A stretch of 64,000 nucleotides of DNA from positions 1,798,001 to 1,862,000 of the forward strand of contig NZ_SDHZ01000001.1 of assembly GCF_004118675.1 (NCBI RefSeq). The letters run 5' to 3'. The translations under genes and the position numbers were made by a program. Shown in pieces: positions 44,145-53,720 of the stretch (position 1 is its first letter; each line of letters begins with the position of its first letter). The notes beneath the pieces were generated by a model, which worked only from the letters and a program-made list of their open reading frames with translations, did not search any database and was not told the DNA's origin. The stretch comes from Filimonas effusa (GTDB lineage: Bacteria > Bacteroidota > Bacteroidia > Chitinophagales > Chitinophagaceae).

Positions 44145-47100
44145 CTAACGAACAATAGTAACAGAGCCGGTGATCTTACCGGCGCCGCTGACACCAGGCT
44201 GCAGAATATAGTAATAGATGCCCGCCGGCAATAACGCTCCCTGCGCATCTGTACCATACCAGGCATTACGATAACCGCCTGTGATACGATGTACACATTG
44301 CCCCCAGCGATTGAATATATCTATTGTGGCATTGCTGTAATTCTGTAAACCCTTGATCTCCCATGCATCATGAATGCCATCGCCATTGGGCGTGAATATG
44401 TTCGGCACTTTTATTTCACTGTAAACTTTTACCACCACACTGTCGTAACTGCTGCATCCATCCTTGTTTGTGGCCTTCAGATAATACTTCTGATCCGTGG
44501 CAGGTGTTACAATGGGGCTCAACACATTACTGGCCGATAAGTAAAGAGAAGGGCTCCAGAGCAGCTCTGCGCCGGCATCACTCACGGTTGCACGTATATA
44601 AGCCTGCTCCCCCGGCGATACCAGCAAATCGGCGCCTGCATCTGTCTTTGGTGGCTCGTTCACCTGTACATTATGTGTTATGGCCCTTGGCGTACAGCCA
44701 CCGGCAGATATGTTTAACGTAACGGGATAGGTTCCACCCCTGGTATAGTATGTCGACGGCGCCTGTTCTGCCGCTGTTTTGCCATTCCCCAGATCCCAGT
44801 TGCGGCTAAGCGGCCGTGCAGGATCTTCAGCTGTTTTATCGGTGAATGTCACAAGGTCGTCGATACAGAATTTACCGGCAGCAATACTGAACGCCGGCTC
44901 CGGCGTTGTTACAAACACTTCTTTTGCCAGGGTCATGGTAGCTGAGTCTTTGCAGCCTTCGGCTTCGGCTGTCAGTTTAATGGTATAGTTGCCAGGAGCC
45001 GCATAATGGTGAATGGGATCTTTATCCGTTGCCCCTGTTCCATCGCCAAACCGCCATTGATAGGTTACAGTACCGCCGGCTACGGTGGTATTCTTAAAGC
45101 TGGTTTTACCTTCAGGCATACATACTGTTTGGGGTAGTTCAAAACCTGCCAGCGGCAATGGCTTTATGATGATCTGCTTTGTAGTGTCGCCACGGCATCC
45201 ATCGCTTTCTCTCACTATTCTTAATGTAACATCGTACTTGCCATCGCTTGTATATTTCTTTTCCGGCTTCTCTTCAGTGCTGGTTGTACCGTCGCCAAAC
45301 TCCCAGCCCGCCGGCTTTGCACCGGTACTCATGGGTATGGGTGTGAACAATACTTTCTCAGGCAAACAACCGGCGTTAAACGTGAAGTCAAACGATGGCC
45401 CCTGCTGCACCGGGATCTTTACTGTAACGATCTCCGAATTGCTGCAGTTATCGATAGAAGGCGCTGTTATGGAAATAGGCAGGTCTCTGTCTCCTGCAGT
45501 AGTAAACAAATATTTCTCCTTCAGATCGTAGGTATAATAGGTTCTGCCATTTATCACCGAAGTAGCCACCGGTACCGGGTTATTGATGGTAACATCCTGT
45601 GCCGGTGTAATACCGCTCACCCTGCTGAAATGCATGGTGATAGCAGACGCCTCATAAATTGTTTTAACAGAAAGCAGGAAAGGCGTTTTGGTACACACAT
45701 AACTGAAAGTAACGTCTTTGTCTTCGGGCTTTATTTCGGCAAATGCCGCCAGGTTATTGACATTACAACCAATATTATAACCGTAGCTTTCCGCCTGCCC
45801 CAGCCCATATGTAATGCCGGTAAATGTAGTGTCGCACTCCACCCGGTGCTGCATGGCTGTAAGCGGCAGCTCCTTCACCACAACTTTATAACCGGGCTGG
45901 TTGGTATGCGCATAGGTATGATCAAATACCTGTTGCCCGTCTATCTTTAAAGAAGACATCCCCTCATCCGGTACAACAATTGTTATATAATTATGTAAAA
46001 TAGTTTCCTTGCCGGTACTGTAAAAATTAACCTGCTTTATCGCCTGCTCCAATGGCGTGAGGTACAGGAGTTCCGGATCACCATCGCCGGTGGCGTTACA
46101 TCCCAGCCCGGAATGTAAGATCTGGCAAACCATCACCGGACCGGTAGCGGTGATCTTGTCGGCAGTGGCCGACATAAATTCATAATACCTGCCATTCTGA
46201 ATACCTGTTAAAGGCGCGCCATTCCGGTAAACGGTTGTATTGGCAAGGTCTTTCAGATACACCCTGAAACGATTCATATTGGGCGCCGTAAACCCATCAG
46301 TACTATTGGTCACCGCTGTCAGGAAATTCTTGCCCCAGGCGCTTGTTGGAAATCCTTGCTGCATTAAAAAATCTCCTCCGCTCCTGCCCCCGCCGCCAAG
46401 GTCCAGCGCACAAATGGAAGTACGGCTGCTGCCTGTAAATACACCTACAGGATGGCAGATGCCATCACGGCCAGCCACCGATTGTATTTTACTTCCCGAC
46501 AGGTCCTGGTCCGACATCAGGTTATAACATTCTCCTTTGTTTAAAGTAATGTCAAATGCAACATTACGTTGCCTGCCACCCTTCGTAATGCGCGATGGCG
46601 TGATGCGCACAAGGGTGTTGTTTTCATTTGCCACTACATATACCCATGAGTAACAGGTGGCATCATAATCCTGCACCGCACCGGCGGCATAATAAGTATA
46701 TCCGTATACATCTACAGGCAGTAGCATGGTTGCACCAGACGAAGTGTTGCCGTATACATGCGCAAACACGCTCACAGGCACATCGCTGGTGATATGAATA
46801 TTCTTCCGGAATAAACCTTCATCTGTTAAGCGGGCGTCGGCCCCTGCATCTATGGCCGCTCCCTTGGGCATCGGCGCTGTACTGATGGCCGTATTGGCAG
46901 GCACTACATAGTCTTTTATCCAGTTGGTTCCAGGTACACTTACCTGCACATGCGCTTCCTGCTCCGCACTTAAATAAAGCACCATCTCCTGGGTATTGTA
47001 ATTGGAAATGCTGCGCGAAGCAAAATACCAGTTATGTCCATATCCTACCCAGAATTCTTTTCCCCTGTTCGTGAAATTCTGGGCATATAACTGAGCACTC

Positions 47101-47150
47101 ACCAAAACAACGATCATGATCGTCAGCACAACAGACTTTCTTATAAGCAT
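44145..47150 (-). CDS. T9SS type-B surface protein: IgGFc-binding-like domain, PKD repeats, gliding-type C-terminal domain
   Basis: 1001 residues, first gene of the T9SS block. Signal peptide (about 1-23), IgGFc-binding-like N-terminal domain (NFTNRGKEFWVGYGHNWYF, ISTAPMPKGAAIDAG, YGYNIGCNVNNLAAF; about 25-430), three PKD-type repeats (WEFGDGTTSTEEKPEKKY; YQWRFGDGTGATDKDPIHHY; RNWDLGNGKTAAEQ) and a type-B sorting domain (VPNIFTPNGDGIHDAWEIKG, FNRWGQCVHRITGGYRNAWY). Same domain order as the 34222 protein, so the pair arose by duplication inside the locus. It is divergent from the TPR histidine kinase gene. Confidence 0.9.
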   Translation of the reverse strand: MLIRKSVVLTIMIVVLVSAQLYAQNFTNRGKEFWVGYGHNWYFASRSISNYNTQEMVLYLSAEQEAHVQVSVPGTNWIKDYVVPANTAISTAPMPKGAAIDAGADARLTDEGLFRKNIHITSDVPVSVFAHVYGNTSSGATMLLPVDVYGYTYYAAGAVQDYDATCYSWVYVVANENNTLVRITPSRITKGGRQRNVAFDITLNKGECYNLMSDQDLSGSKIQSVAGRDGICHPVGVFTGSSRTSICALDLGGGGRSGGDFLMQQGFPTSAWGKNFLTAVTNSTDGFTAPNMNRFRVYLKDLANTTVYRNGAPLTGIQNGRYYEFMSATADKITATGPVMVCQILHSGLGCNATGDGDPELLYLTPLEQAIKQVNFYSTGKETILHNYITIVVPDEGMSSLKIDGQQVFDHTYAHTNQPGYKVVVKELPLTAMQHRVECDTTFTGITYGLGQAESYGYNIGCNVNNLAAFAEIKPEDKDVTFSYVCTKTPFLLSVKTIYEASAITMHFSRVSGITPAQDVTINNPVPVATSVINGRTYYTYDLKEKYLFTTAGDRDLPISITAPSIDNCSNSEIVTVKIPVQQGPSFDFTFNAGCLPEKVLFTPIPMSTGAKPAGWEFGDGTTSTEEKPEKKYTSDGKYDVTLRIVRESDGCRGDTTKQIIIKPLPLAGFELPQTVCMPEGKTSFKNTTVAGGTVTYQWRFGDGTGATDKDPIHHYAAPGNYTIKLTAEAEGCKDSATMTLAKEVFVTTPEPAFSIAAGKFCIDDLVTFTDKTAEDPARPLSRNWDLGNGKTAAEQAPSTYYTRGGTYPVTLNISAGGCTPRAITHNVQVNEPPKTDAGADLLVSPGEQAYIRATVSDAGAELLWSPSLYLSASNVLSPIVTPATDQKYYLKATNKDGCSSYDSVVVKVYSEIKVPNIFTPNGDGIHDAWEIKGLQNYSNATIDIFNRWGQCVHRITGGYRNAWYGTDAQGALLPAGIYYYILQPGVSGAGKITGSVTIVR

Positions 47151-47368
47151 CCCGGTAAAATTATCCCTTCATATCTTATGAAGTTTAAGCATAAACACCC
47201 TGACGGCAAATCAGTGGAAAACCACTATTTTTGTAGAGCAAAGCAACTATTATGCTTATAAATAACCCATGAAATGCATCTTAAGGGTAGAACAAACTGC
47301 TTTTTTCAGTAAAAACGAGAGCCGGTCATTATATTTTAAGATTTGACCATATACCAACTTTCCGGTTT

Positions 47369-49396
47369 ATGAATGTGAAAATGAGCAAGTTATCGGCATT
47401 GATCTTCCTCTGTTGCCTCGTGTATACGCGAGCATATGAGCAGTCTACACCCTCCTCCCTGCTTCTCGCCGCTAATAGTGCGCCCGATACTGCTTCCATC
47501 AATGCCACCCTGCGCAGAACGCATGAACGCAGGGAAAAAAATCCCGATTCAGTTATACAGGTCTACCAGTCGCTTTTGAAAACCTGTATCGAGGCAGATT
47601 ATGCTGCCGGCATTGCCAACACCATGCTGGGCCTTAGCCGCGTGTATTCCATAGTCAGCGATTATAAAAAAGCATGCTCCTATGCTTATAAGGCATTACA
47701 TTACTGCAGTAACAATACCGAAGGGTATGAACTGGAAGCAAATGTTTATCTCACCCTGGCACAAACGCACTATTACCAGGGTAAATACGACTCCTGTGCC
47801 TGGTATCGCTATAAAACGCTGAACCTTGTTGAAAGTGGCAGGATCAACGATATTCATACGCAAATGAAAGCCTATGGCGGCGTGCTCCAATTCTGGATGA
47901 ATGCGCATGGCGACATTGCGCATGATAAATACATTCAGCAGATCATGCAGCATGTTAACGGCATCGAGCAAAAGGCGCTGATGCTGAAAGACAGCTCTGT
48001 CCTGGTTAATATTTACTTTCAGAAAGAAGCCTATTATGAGAATATGCGGATGCGCGACTCATCGAGGTATTATTGTCAATTGACGGTAGACCTGGGAAGG
48101 CGCCTGAAAGTTACTCCCTCCATCCTTGTCGCCAGCCTGCTTAACATGGCTATCAGTTATCTCGAAGAACAGCAACCGCAGAAAGCATTTAAAGTTATCA
48201 ATGAAGCCATAGCCGAAATACCTGAGCAGGGCAAGGGCTCTAACCGCTATTTCATTTTCTCCCATTTTGCAATGGGCGATGCACTTCTTCAGCAAAAGAA
48301 GTATACAGCGGCGATCAACATCTTACAGGCTGCCATTGCAAAGGCCGATAGCCTGCATGTACTGCCGCTGACCGATTATGCCCATAAAACACTGGCCAAA
48401 ACCTACGATGCCATTAACGACCCGGTTAAAGCTGCCGAACAATGGCGCCTGTACGCCCTTGTATCTGACAGCCTGCTGAAGGACAAAAAAATGGAACTGG
48501 TTTACAATGTGGAAATGAAATACCGCATTGCCGATAAAGACCGTGAACTGGCTCAGAAAGAACTGTCCATAGCGCGGAATGAAGCCCGTTTACGTACTAA
48601 AAACCTGTGGATCGGCGGCATTTCTACCGGCATGCTGCTGCTGGTGCTGCTGGGTCTGCTCCTATACCGGAACACGAAACATAAACATAAACTGCAGGCA
48701 GAAAAGATCCGCAACCTGCACCAGGAAGTACAGATCGCAAGCCTGCAGGCAATGATATCGGGTGAAGAAAAAGAACGCAGCCGTATTGCACGTGAACTGC
48801 ACGACGGCATGGGCGGCAGCCTTGCCACGATAAGAACGCGGCTGAGCTCCGTTTTCAGAAAGCAGCAGGCAACACCCGAAATATCGGAAGAGTTTGCCGA
48901 AATCATGCTGTTGCTTGAAGAAGCCTCCGCCGAATTACGGAAAACAGCCCATAACCTGATGCCTGAAATATTGCTGCAGGAAGGCCTGGCGAAAGCCTCC
49001 CTCCTTTTTTGCGAAAGGATCCGCAAAGGCCATCTCCTGGAAGTGAATACGGAGATCTGGGGCGAGCCCAAAAATCTTCCCACGAATGTAGAACTCACCG
49101 CTTACCGTATTATACAGGAACTGGTGCAGAACATACTGAAACACGCCAGGGCTACGCAGGCCCTGGTGCAGATCGTGTTTCACGACAGCCTGCTCTGTAT
49201 CACGGTTGAAGATAATGGAGCAGGTATGCCTGCCGGAAACAATGGCTCCGACGGTGTGGGTTTGAAAACTATCAGAGAGCGCGTAATTTCGCTGAACGGT
49301 CAGATGGATATAGCAAGCAGTCCCGGAAACGGAACCAGCGTTTATATTGAGCTGAACACCATCAACAGCAATTCAACGCAAAACGTAAGCGAATGA
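47369..49396 (+). CDS. TPR-containing sensor histidine kinase (HisKA_3 type)
   Basis: 675 residues. Signal-like N-terminus (about 1-22), periplasmic tetratricopeptide repeats (about 45-375; AGIANTMLGLSRVYSIVSDY, KKACSYAYKALHYC, ANVYLTLAQTHYYQGKYDSC), one membrane segment (LWIGGISTGMLLLVLLGLLL, about 411-430), a coiled coil, then HisKA_3 with ERSRIARELHDGMGGSLATI (His478) and the ATPase (ELVQNILKHARATQALVQIV, VEDNGAGMPAG, GVGLKTIRERV). NarL-type kinases pair with LuxR regulators, and the regulator gene overlaps by ATGA. The TPR part probably senses a protein or envelope state. It lies divergently beside the T9SS surface-protein block, which might be its target. Confidence 0.95.
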   Translation: MNVKMSKLSALIFLCCLVYTRAYEQSTPSSLLLAANSAPDTASINATLRRTHERREKNPDSVIQVYQSLLKTCIEADYAAGIANTMLGLSRVYSIVSDYKKACSYAYKALHYCSNNTEGYELEANVYLTLAQTHYYQGKYDSCAWYRYKTLNLVESGRINDIHTQMKAYGGVLQFWMNAHGDIAHDKYIQQIMQHVNGIEQKALMLKDSSVLVNIYFQKEAYYENMRMRDSSRYYCQLTVDLGRRLKVTPSILVASLLNMAISYLEEQQPQKAFKVINEAIAEIPEQGKGSNRYFIFSHFAMGDALLQQKKYTAAINILQAAIAKADSLHVLPLTDYAHKTLAKTYDAINDPVKAAEQWRLYALVSDSLLKDKKMELVYNVEMKYRIADKDRELAQKELSIARNEARLRTKNLWIGGISTGMLLLVLLGLLLYRNTKHKHKLQAEKIRNLHQEVQIASLQAMISGEEKERSRIARELHDGMGGSLATIRTRLSSVFRKQQATPEISEEFAEIMLLLEEASAELRKTAHNLMPEILLQEGLAKASLLFCERIRKGHLLEVNTEIWGEPKNLPTNVELTAYRIIQELVQNILKHARATQALVQIVFHDSLLCITVEDNGAGMPAGNNGSDGVGLKTIRERVISLNGQMDIASSPGNGTSVYIELNTINSNSTQNVSE

Positions 49397-50037
49397 GGAA
49401 AACGATAGAAGTAGTGATTACAGACGATCACCCGATTGTGGTCAACGGTTTGAAGAAGGTATTGGACGATTTTGAGCACATTCAGGTAACAGCTGTTTTT
49501 CATAACGGTAACGATCTGTTGCAGAGTATCGCCGCACATCAGCCCAATGTACTTGTACTTGATATGCATTTGCCTGATACTACCGGCATAGAAATAGCCA
49601 GGATCGTTACCAAGAAATATCCCGCCGTCAAGATCCTGGTGCTCAGCAGCTCCGATATCATCCTCCAGGTTAAAAAAATGCTGCAGATAGGATGTGCCGG
49701 CTACCTGCTTAAAGATTCCGACGATCTTACCATTGTTGCCGCCATAGAAACCGTCTTCAACGGCGGCCAGTATCTTTCGCCTTCACTTCACCAGCGGGTG
49801 GTGGACGACATGTTCAAAACCAGGAACATAGAAAAAAAGCAGGCACTGCTCACCAAAAGGGAAAAAGAAGTGCTTCAGCTCATCATCGATGAGCTCACCA
49901 GCCAGGAAATTGCAGCCAAACTCTTTATCAGCCCCCATACTGTTGAAAACCACCGCATCAGCCTTATGCAGAAACTGGAAGTTAAAAATACCGCCGGGCT
50001 GGTGAAAAAAGCCCTTGAAGGTGGCTTAACCAATTAA
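49393..50037 (+). CDS. LuxR/NarL-family response regulator
   Basis: 214 residues. Receiver domain (about 5-120) with acidic pocket TDDHP, phosphoacceptor Asp57 in VLVLDMHLP and KILVLSSSD; LuxR helix-turn-helix (about 148-205) with LTKREKEVLQLIIDELTSQE and ISPHTVENHRISLMQKL. The ATG overlaps the kinase stop (ATGA), so the two are translated together. A rho-independent terminator follows, closing a two-gene operon. Confidence 0.96.
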   Translation: MRKTIEVVITDDHPIVVNGLKKVLDDFEHIQVTAVFHNGNDLLQSIAAHQPNVLVLDMHLPDTTGIEIARIVTKKYPAVKILVLSSSDIILQVKKMLQIGCAGYLLKDSDDLTIVAAIETVFNGGQYLSPSLHQRVVDDMFKTRNIEKKQALLTKREKEVLQLIIDELTSQEIAAKLFISPHTVENHRISLMQKLEVKNTAGLVKKALEGGLTN

Positions 50038-50064
50038 TTTCCATACAAATAACCACTACTCACT

Positions 50065-50089
50065 GCCGCTGCTGCCAGCGGCTTTTTTT
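50065..50089 (+). terminator. Rho-independent terminator after response regulator
   Basis: GCCGCTG (50065-50071) pairs with CAGCGGC (50076-50082), loop CTGC, followed by seven T's (50083-50089). Confidence 0.88.
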
Positions 50090-50142
50090 ATCCCCTATCT
50101 TTACCCCGCATTAGCAACCTTTGACATTTTAGATTCGCATTT

Positions 50143-51393
50143 ATGGCATATGTGGTGACCTGCCCCAGTTGTGGCAACAGCTTTGACCCCGGAGACTCCA
50201 TCCGCGACCAGGTACAGAAAGACCTGCGCAACCAGATGGTCGACTGGCAAAAGAAAAAGGATGATGAGTTCAAAAAAAAGGAGACCGAATTCCAAAAATT
50301 ACTGGAACAGCAGCAAACGGCTGCCGCCCAGCAATTACAAACCGAAAAAATAAAACTGCAGCAGGAACTCCAGGAAAACATCCGGCGCACTGTAGCAGCC
50401 GACTACGAGAACCAGCTGAAGATATTACAGCAATCTGCCGCCGACTCAGCCGAAAAGCTGAAAGAAGCGCGCAACAAAGAATTGGCCTTCCTCCAAAAAG
50501 AACAGGAACTGAAGAACAAAGAGGCCGAACTCGAGATCCAATTGCAAAAACGCCTGCTGGAAGAACGTAACAGCCTTTCCGAACAGATCCGTAAAGAAGA
50601 ATCTGAACGCGCCGCCCTCAAGGATACGGAAACGCAACTGAGAATGCGTGAACTGGAAAAGCAGCTGGAAGACCAGAAAAAACTGGCCGAAGAAATGCGG
50701 CGCAAAGCGGAACAGGGCAGTATGCAGCTCCAGGGCGAAGCCCAGGAACTGCTGCTCGAAGAAATACTGCGCGCCACCTTTCCCTTCGATGAGATCAAAG
50801 AAGTAGGCAAAGGGGTGCGCGGGGCCGATTGCATTCAAATGGTCCGCAACCAGTTTGGCATTGAAGCCGGAAAGATCATTTATGAAAGCAAACGTACCAA
50901 AGACTTCAGCATCGACTGGATCGATAAATTAAAGGCCGATATGCGCAGTCTTGGCGCAGATGTTGCCGTTATTGTTACGCAGGCTTTGCCGAAGGAAATG
51001 GACCGGTTCGGAGAAAAAGAAGGGGTGTATATCTGTACGTTTGCCGAAGCCAAAAGCGTAGCCCTGGTACTGCGTAATGCCATTCTTAAAATAGCCGACG
51101 CCCGCAGAAGCCAGGAAAACAAAGGCGACAAAATGGTGCTGTTATACGACTACCTTACAGGTAATGAATTCAGTGCGCAATGGCAGGCCATCAGGGAAGG
51201 ATTTATGAGCATGAGACTAAGCATACAACGCGAACGGGATGCCATGGAAAAGCTCTGGAAAGCCAGGGAAAAGCAACTGGAAAAGGTGATGCTCAACGCG
51301 GCGCATATCAGGGGCTCCATTGAAGGGATCGCCGGTTCCGACGCTGTTAACCTTAACCTGCTCGATGATGCCGACACCAGCCTGCTCGATTAA
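50143..51393 (+). CDS. DUF2130 protein (coiled coil plus nuclease-like domain)
   Basis: 416 residues. A short N-terminal segment with CPSCGNSFDPGD (a possible zinc-binding Cys pair, about 6-9) is followed by a long coiled coil (about 25-200) rich in Glu, Gln and Lys. The DUF2130 domain then has LLLEEILRATFPFDEIKEVG, KGVRGADCIQMV, KIIYESKRTKDFSIDWIDKL and DVAVIVTQALPKEMDRF. The arrangement recalls a restriction-endonuclease-like fold, with the Asp and the E-x-K in IIYESKR as possible catalytic residues. Function is not established. It is followed after 24 bases by an unknown gene. Confidence 0.9.
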   Translation: MAYVVTCPSCGNSFDPGDSIRDQVQKDLRNQMVDWQKKKDDEFKKKETEFQKLLEQQQTAAAQQLQTEKIKLQQELQENIRRTVAADYENQLKILQQSAADSAEKLKEARNKELAFLQKEQELKNKEAELEIQLQKRLLEERNSLSEQIRKEESERAALKDTETQLRMRELEKQLEDQKKLAEEMRRKAEQGSMQLQGEAQELLLEEILRATFPFDEIKEVGKGVRGADCIQMVRNQFGIEAGKIIYESKRTKDFSIDWIDKLKADMRSLGADVAVIVTQALPKEMDRFGEKEGVYICTFAEAKSVALVLRNAILKIADARRSQENKGDKMVLLYDYLTGNEFSAQWQAIREGFMSMRLSIQRERDAMEKLWKAREKQLEKVMLNAAHIRGSIEGIAGSDAVNLNLLDDADTSLLD

Positions 51394-51417
51394 AAAACGA
51401 TCTTAAACATAAAATCT

Positions 51418-52506
51418 TTGTCCTTGATAGATTTAACCGCAAATGACGCTAAACCGTTGCGTCCTTCACGCAAAAAACCTTTTTTCCCGGTAAAGGAAGA
51501 ACTGAACGACTACCTTATTAAACATGGCCGTGCCATCAACCTTCCCTGCGGCTACAACGATCTCTTTCGCTTTAACTATGCCGTTCCGCTCAGGGATAAG
51601 GCGGGAAATGATACTTACTGGGAAACCGTTTCCTACGATAGCCGGGAATGGGATTACCTGAGAGAAAGTCTTGTACGTATTTACGCCGCACTTAAAACAG
51701 AAGGAGACCTTTCCTTTACCGAACAGCTTGATGTGGCGCGTATAGACTTCTGCGGCTTTGGCAACAGCCAGCCTTTCCGCATCCGCATCGTCAATAAATT
51801 CAACGATAACTACGATCACTATTACATCAAACCTATCGACGCCAGCCGTGTGTACGGACTTGAACTGGAACACCTGCTGTCTCCCAACAGGATCACCTTC
51901 CTTGCCAACAAGGATACGCTGGTTGAAGAACATATTCCCGGTATACCCGGCGATGTATTCATTGAACAACATATGCATAAGCCCGACGCCAACCCCATCA
52001 GGCTTGCCAAGGAATTTGTGAAATTCAATGAACGCTGCTTTGTTAGGTTACTGGGCGATATGAGGGCTTATAACTTCATCGTAAACATCACGCCCGATAT
52101 CGAAGACGTGCAATACCGTATAAGAGCCATTGACTTCGACCAGCAGAGCTACGAGGGCCGGCGCAATCTTTACCTGCCACAGTTCTTTAAAGAGAACTTC
52201 CCCTTTGTGCAAACAGCGCAGAAATACCTGAATAAAAGCTCTATCGCCCAGTACCAGGCCGAGGAACGGACGCTCATAGCATTCCGTATTAAATCGTCAC
52301 GCGCCCGTATTAAAGAGCTGCTCGATATTTTACGCGACGATATCATTGCGCCCGACCACAAAGTGAAACAACTGTCCGAAGAGCTGGCCGAATACTTTAA
52401 CCAGCCTACTTTCCTGCGTTGCACCACCATGGGACAGCTTATCGAATCGCAGCTGAAACAAACGCTGCGTAAGAGTCAGCTGCTCACCTCACAAGGCATA
52501 TACTAA
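51418..52506 (+). CDS. Conserved Bacteroidota protein of unknown function, TTG start
   Basis: 362 residues. No in-frame ATG occurs between the preceding in-frame stop (the DUF2130 TAA at 51391-51393) and residue 180 or so, so translation must begin at TTG 51418 or TTG 51424. No signal peptide or membrane segment. Motifs such as VEEHIPGIPGDVFIEQH, RLLGDMRAYNFIVNITPDIE and YRIRAIDFDQQSYEGR have the rhythm of the catalytic loop and DFD of kinase-like folds, but this is a weak resemblance. Overlaps the convergent PPTase gene by 18 bases at their 3' ends. Confidence 0.75.
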   Translation: MSLIDLTANDAKPLRPSRKKPFFPVKEELNDYLIKHGRAINLPCGYNDLFRFNYAVPLRDKAGNDTYWETVSYDSREWDYLRESLVRIYAALKTEGDLSFTEQLDVARIDFCGFGNSQPFRIRIVNKFNDNYDHYYIKPIDASRVYGLELEHLLSPNRITFLANKDTLVEEHIPGIPGDVFIEQHMHKPDANPIRLAKEFVKFNERCFVRLLGDMRAYNFIVNITPDIEDVQYRIRAIDFDQQSYEGRRNLYLPQFFKENFPFVQTAQKYLNKSSIAQYQAEERTLIAFRIKSSRARIKELLDILRDDIIAPDHKVKQLSEELAEYFNQPTFLRCTTMGQLIESQLKQTLRKSQLLTSQGIY

Positions 52507-53115
52507 ACTTACACCGGGGAATAAACGATAGTAAAACTGTAAAGGATACAGGTTTCCTGCCCCGGCAAAAGAACCCCGCAGTTCACCGGTTTCAGCGGGC
52601 ACGAACGGCTCCAGCCGTATATGTTCGCTGAAATCGACACTGCCAAAGCTCCACCATTTGAATGCCGCTTCCTTGGCGCTCCACAGTAAAGTAGCCTTTA
52701 AAATGTCCTGCGCTGCCGGCTCCAGTAAATTGAAATGCTCCCGCTCTTCTCTGTGCAGAAATTTTGGAACGATCTTTAAAACTTTAGGCGTCGGAATTTC
52801 AATATCCACCCCTACCCTTTTTGTCTTGCTTACAATAGCAGCCGCAAAGTCGCCGCAATGCGATATCGAGAAGTGATATTGTTCATCGGGCAAATAGGGC
52901 TTGCGGCTATTGGCGATCACCATTTCGTGATACGGAAAATCGGGGAAAAGATACTGTAGTAAAAAGCGCCCGGCAAGGTGCTGTAAACGTTTATGCGGAT
53001 GCGTCAGCTCACGCTGTAACGGCACTTTTTCAAGGAAAAAGGTCTCAGGCTCTGCAATGTGCCAGACGCCTAACCGGGTATCGTGGTTAATATCTTGTTG
53101 ATAAAACAGCGGCAT
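52489..53115 (-). CDS. 4'-phosphopantetheinyl transferase superfamily protein
   Basis: 208 residues, Sfp/AcpT-type. It transfers phosphopantetheine from CoA to carrier proteins. The family signature is visible: FSISHCGDFAAAIVS, VGVDIEIPTPKVLKI (Mg-binding Asp and Glu) and LLWSAKEAAFKWW (WxxKEA motif). No polyketide or peptide synthetase is nearby, so it is probably the general acyl-carrier-protein activator. Divergent from dcd with a 68-base gap. Confidence 0.9.
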   Translation of the reverse strand: MPLFYQQDINHDTRLGVWHIAEPETFFLEKVPLQRELTHPHKRLQHLAGRFLLQYLFPDFPYHEMVIANSRKPYLPDEQYHFSISHCGDFAAAIVSKTKRVGVDIEIPTPKVLKIVPKFLHREEREHFNLLEPAAQDILKATLLWSAKEAAFKWWSFGSVDFSEHIRLEPFVPAETGELRGSFAGAGNLYPLQFYYRLFPGVSLVYAL

Positions 53116-53183
53116 GAAAAGTTTTACGTGTTTAGATTGCAGATTTACGATTTATTTGCAAATTGTAAAACGAGCATGGAGTT

Positions 53184-53720
53184 ATGATCTTATCTGATAC
53201 ACGCATTTTAGAGGAAATGGAAAAAGGCACCATTAAAATTTCGCCTTTTAACAGGGATTGTCTGGGCAGTAACAGCTACGACGTACACCTGGGGAAATGG
53301 CTTGCCACCTATGTAGACACAGAGCTTGATGCGCGCAAGCATAACGAGATCGAACATTTCGAAATACCTGAAGAAGGCTTCCTGTTACTGCCAAACGTAC
53401 TTTACCTGGGCGTAACAGCAGAATATACCGAAACACATGCCCACGTACCCTTTCTTGAAGGCAAGTCCTCTACAGGACGGCTGGGTATCGACATTCACGC
53501 TACAGCCGGTAAAGGCGATGTTGGCTTCTGCGGCAACTGGACGCTGGAAATCTCCGTTAAACAACCGGTAAGGGTGTATACGGGCATGCCGGTAGGACAG
53601 CTCATTTATTTCCCGGTAGAAGGTGTTATTGAAGTTACTTACGACAAGAAAAAGAACGCCAAATACAGCGGCCAGCCCGACAGGCCGGTAGAAAGTATGA
53701 TGTGGAAGAACAAGTTCTAA
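53184..53720 (+). CDS. dcd: dCTP deaminase
   Basis: 178 residues, usual length. Deaminates dCTP to dUTP for thymidylate synthesis. Family motifs: RDCLGSNSYDVHLG, FLEGKSSTGRLGIDIHATAG (catalytic Glu segment KSSxxRxG), GKGDVGFCGNWTLEISVKQP and MPVGQLIYFPVEG. Overlaps the 3' end of the convergent DUF3810 gene by 4 bases. Confidence 0.95.
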   Translation: MILSDTRILEEMEKGTIKISPFNRDCLGSNSYDVHLGKWLATYVDTELDARKHNEIEHFEIPEEGFLLLPNVLYLGVTAEYTETHAHVPFLEGKSSTGRLGIDIHATAGKGDVGFCGNWTLEISVKQPVRVYTGMPVGQLIYFPVEGVIEVTYDKKKNAKYSGQPDRPVESMMWKNKF

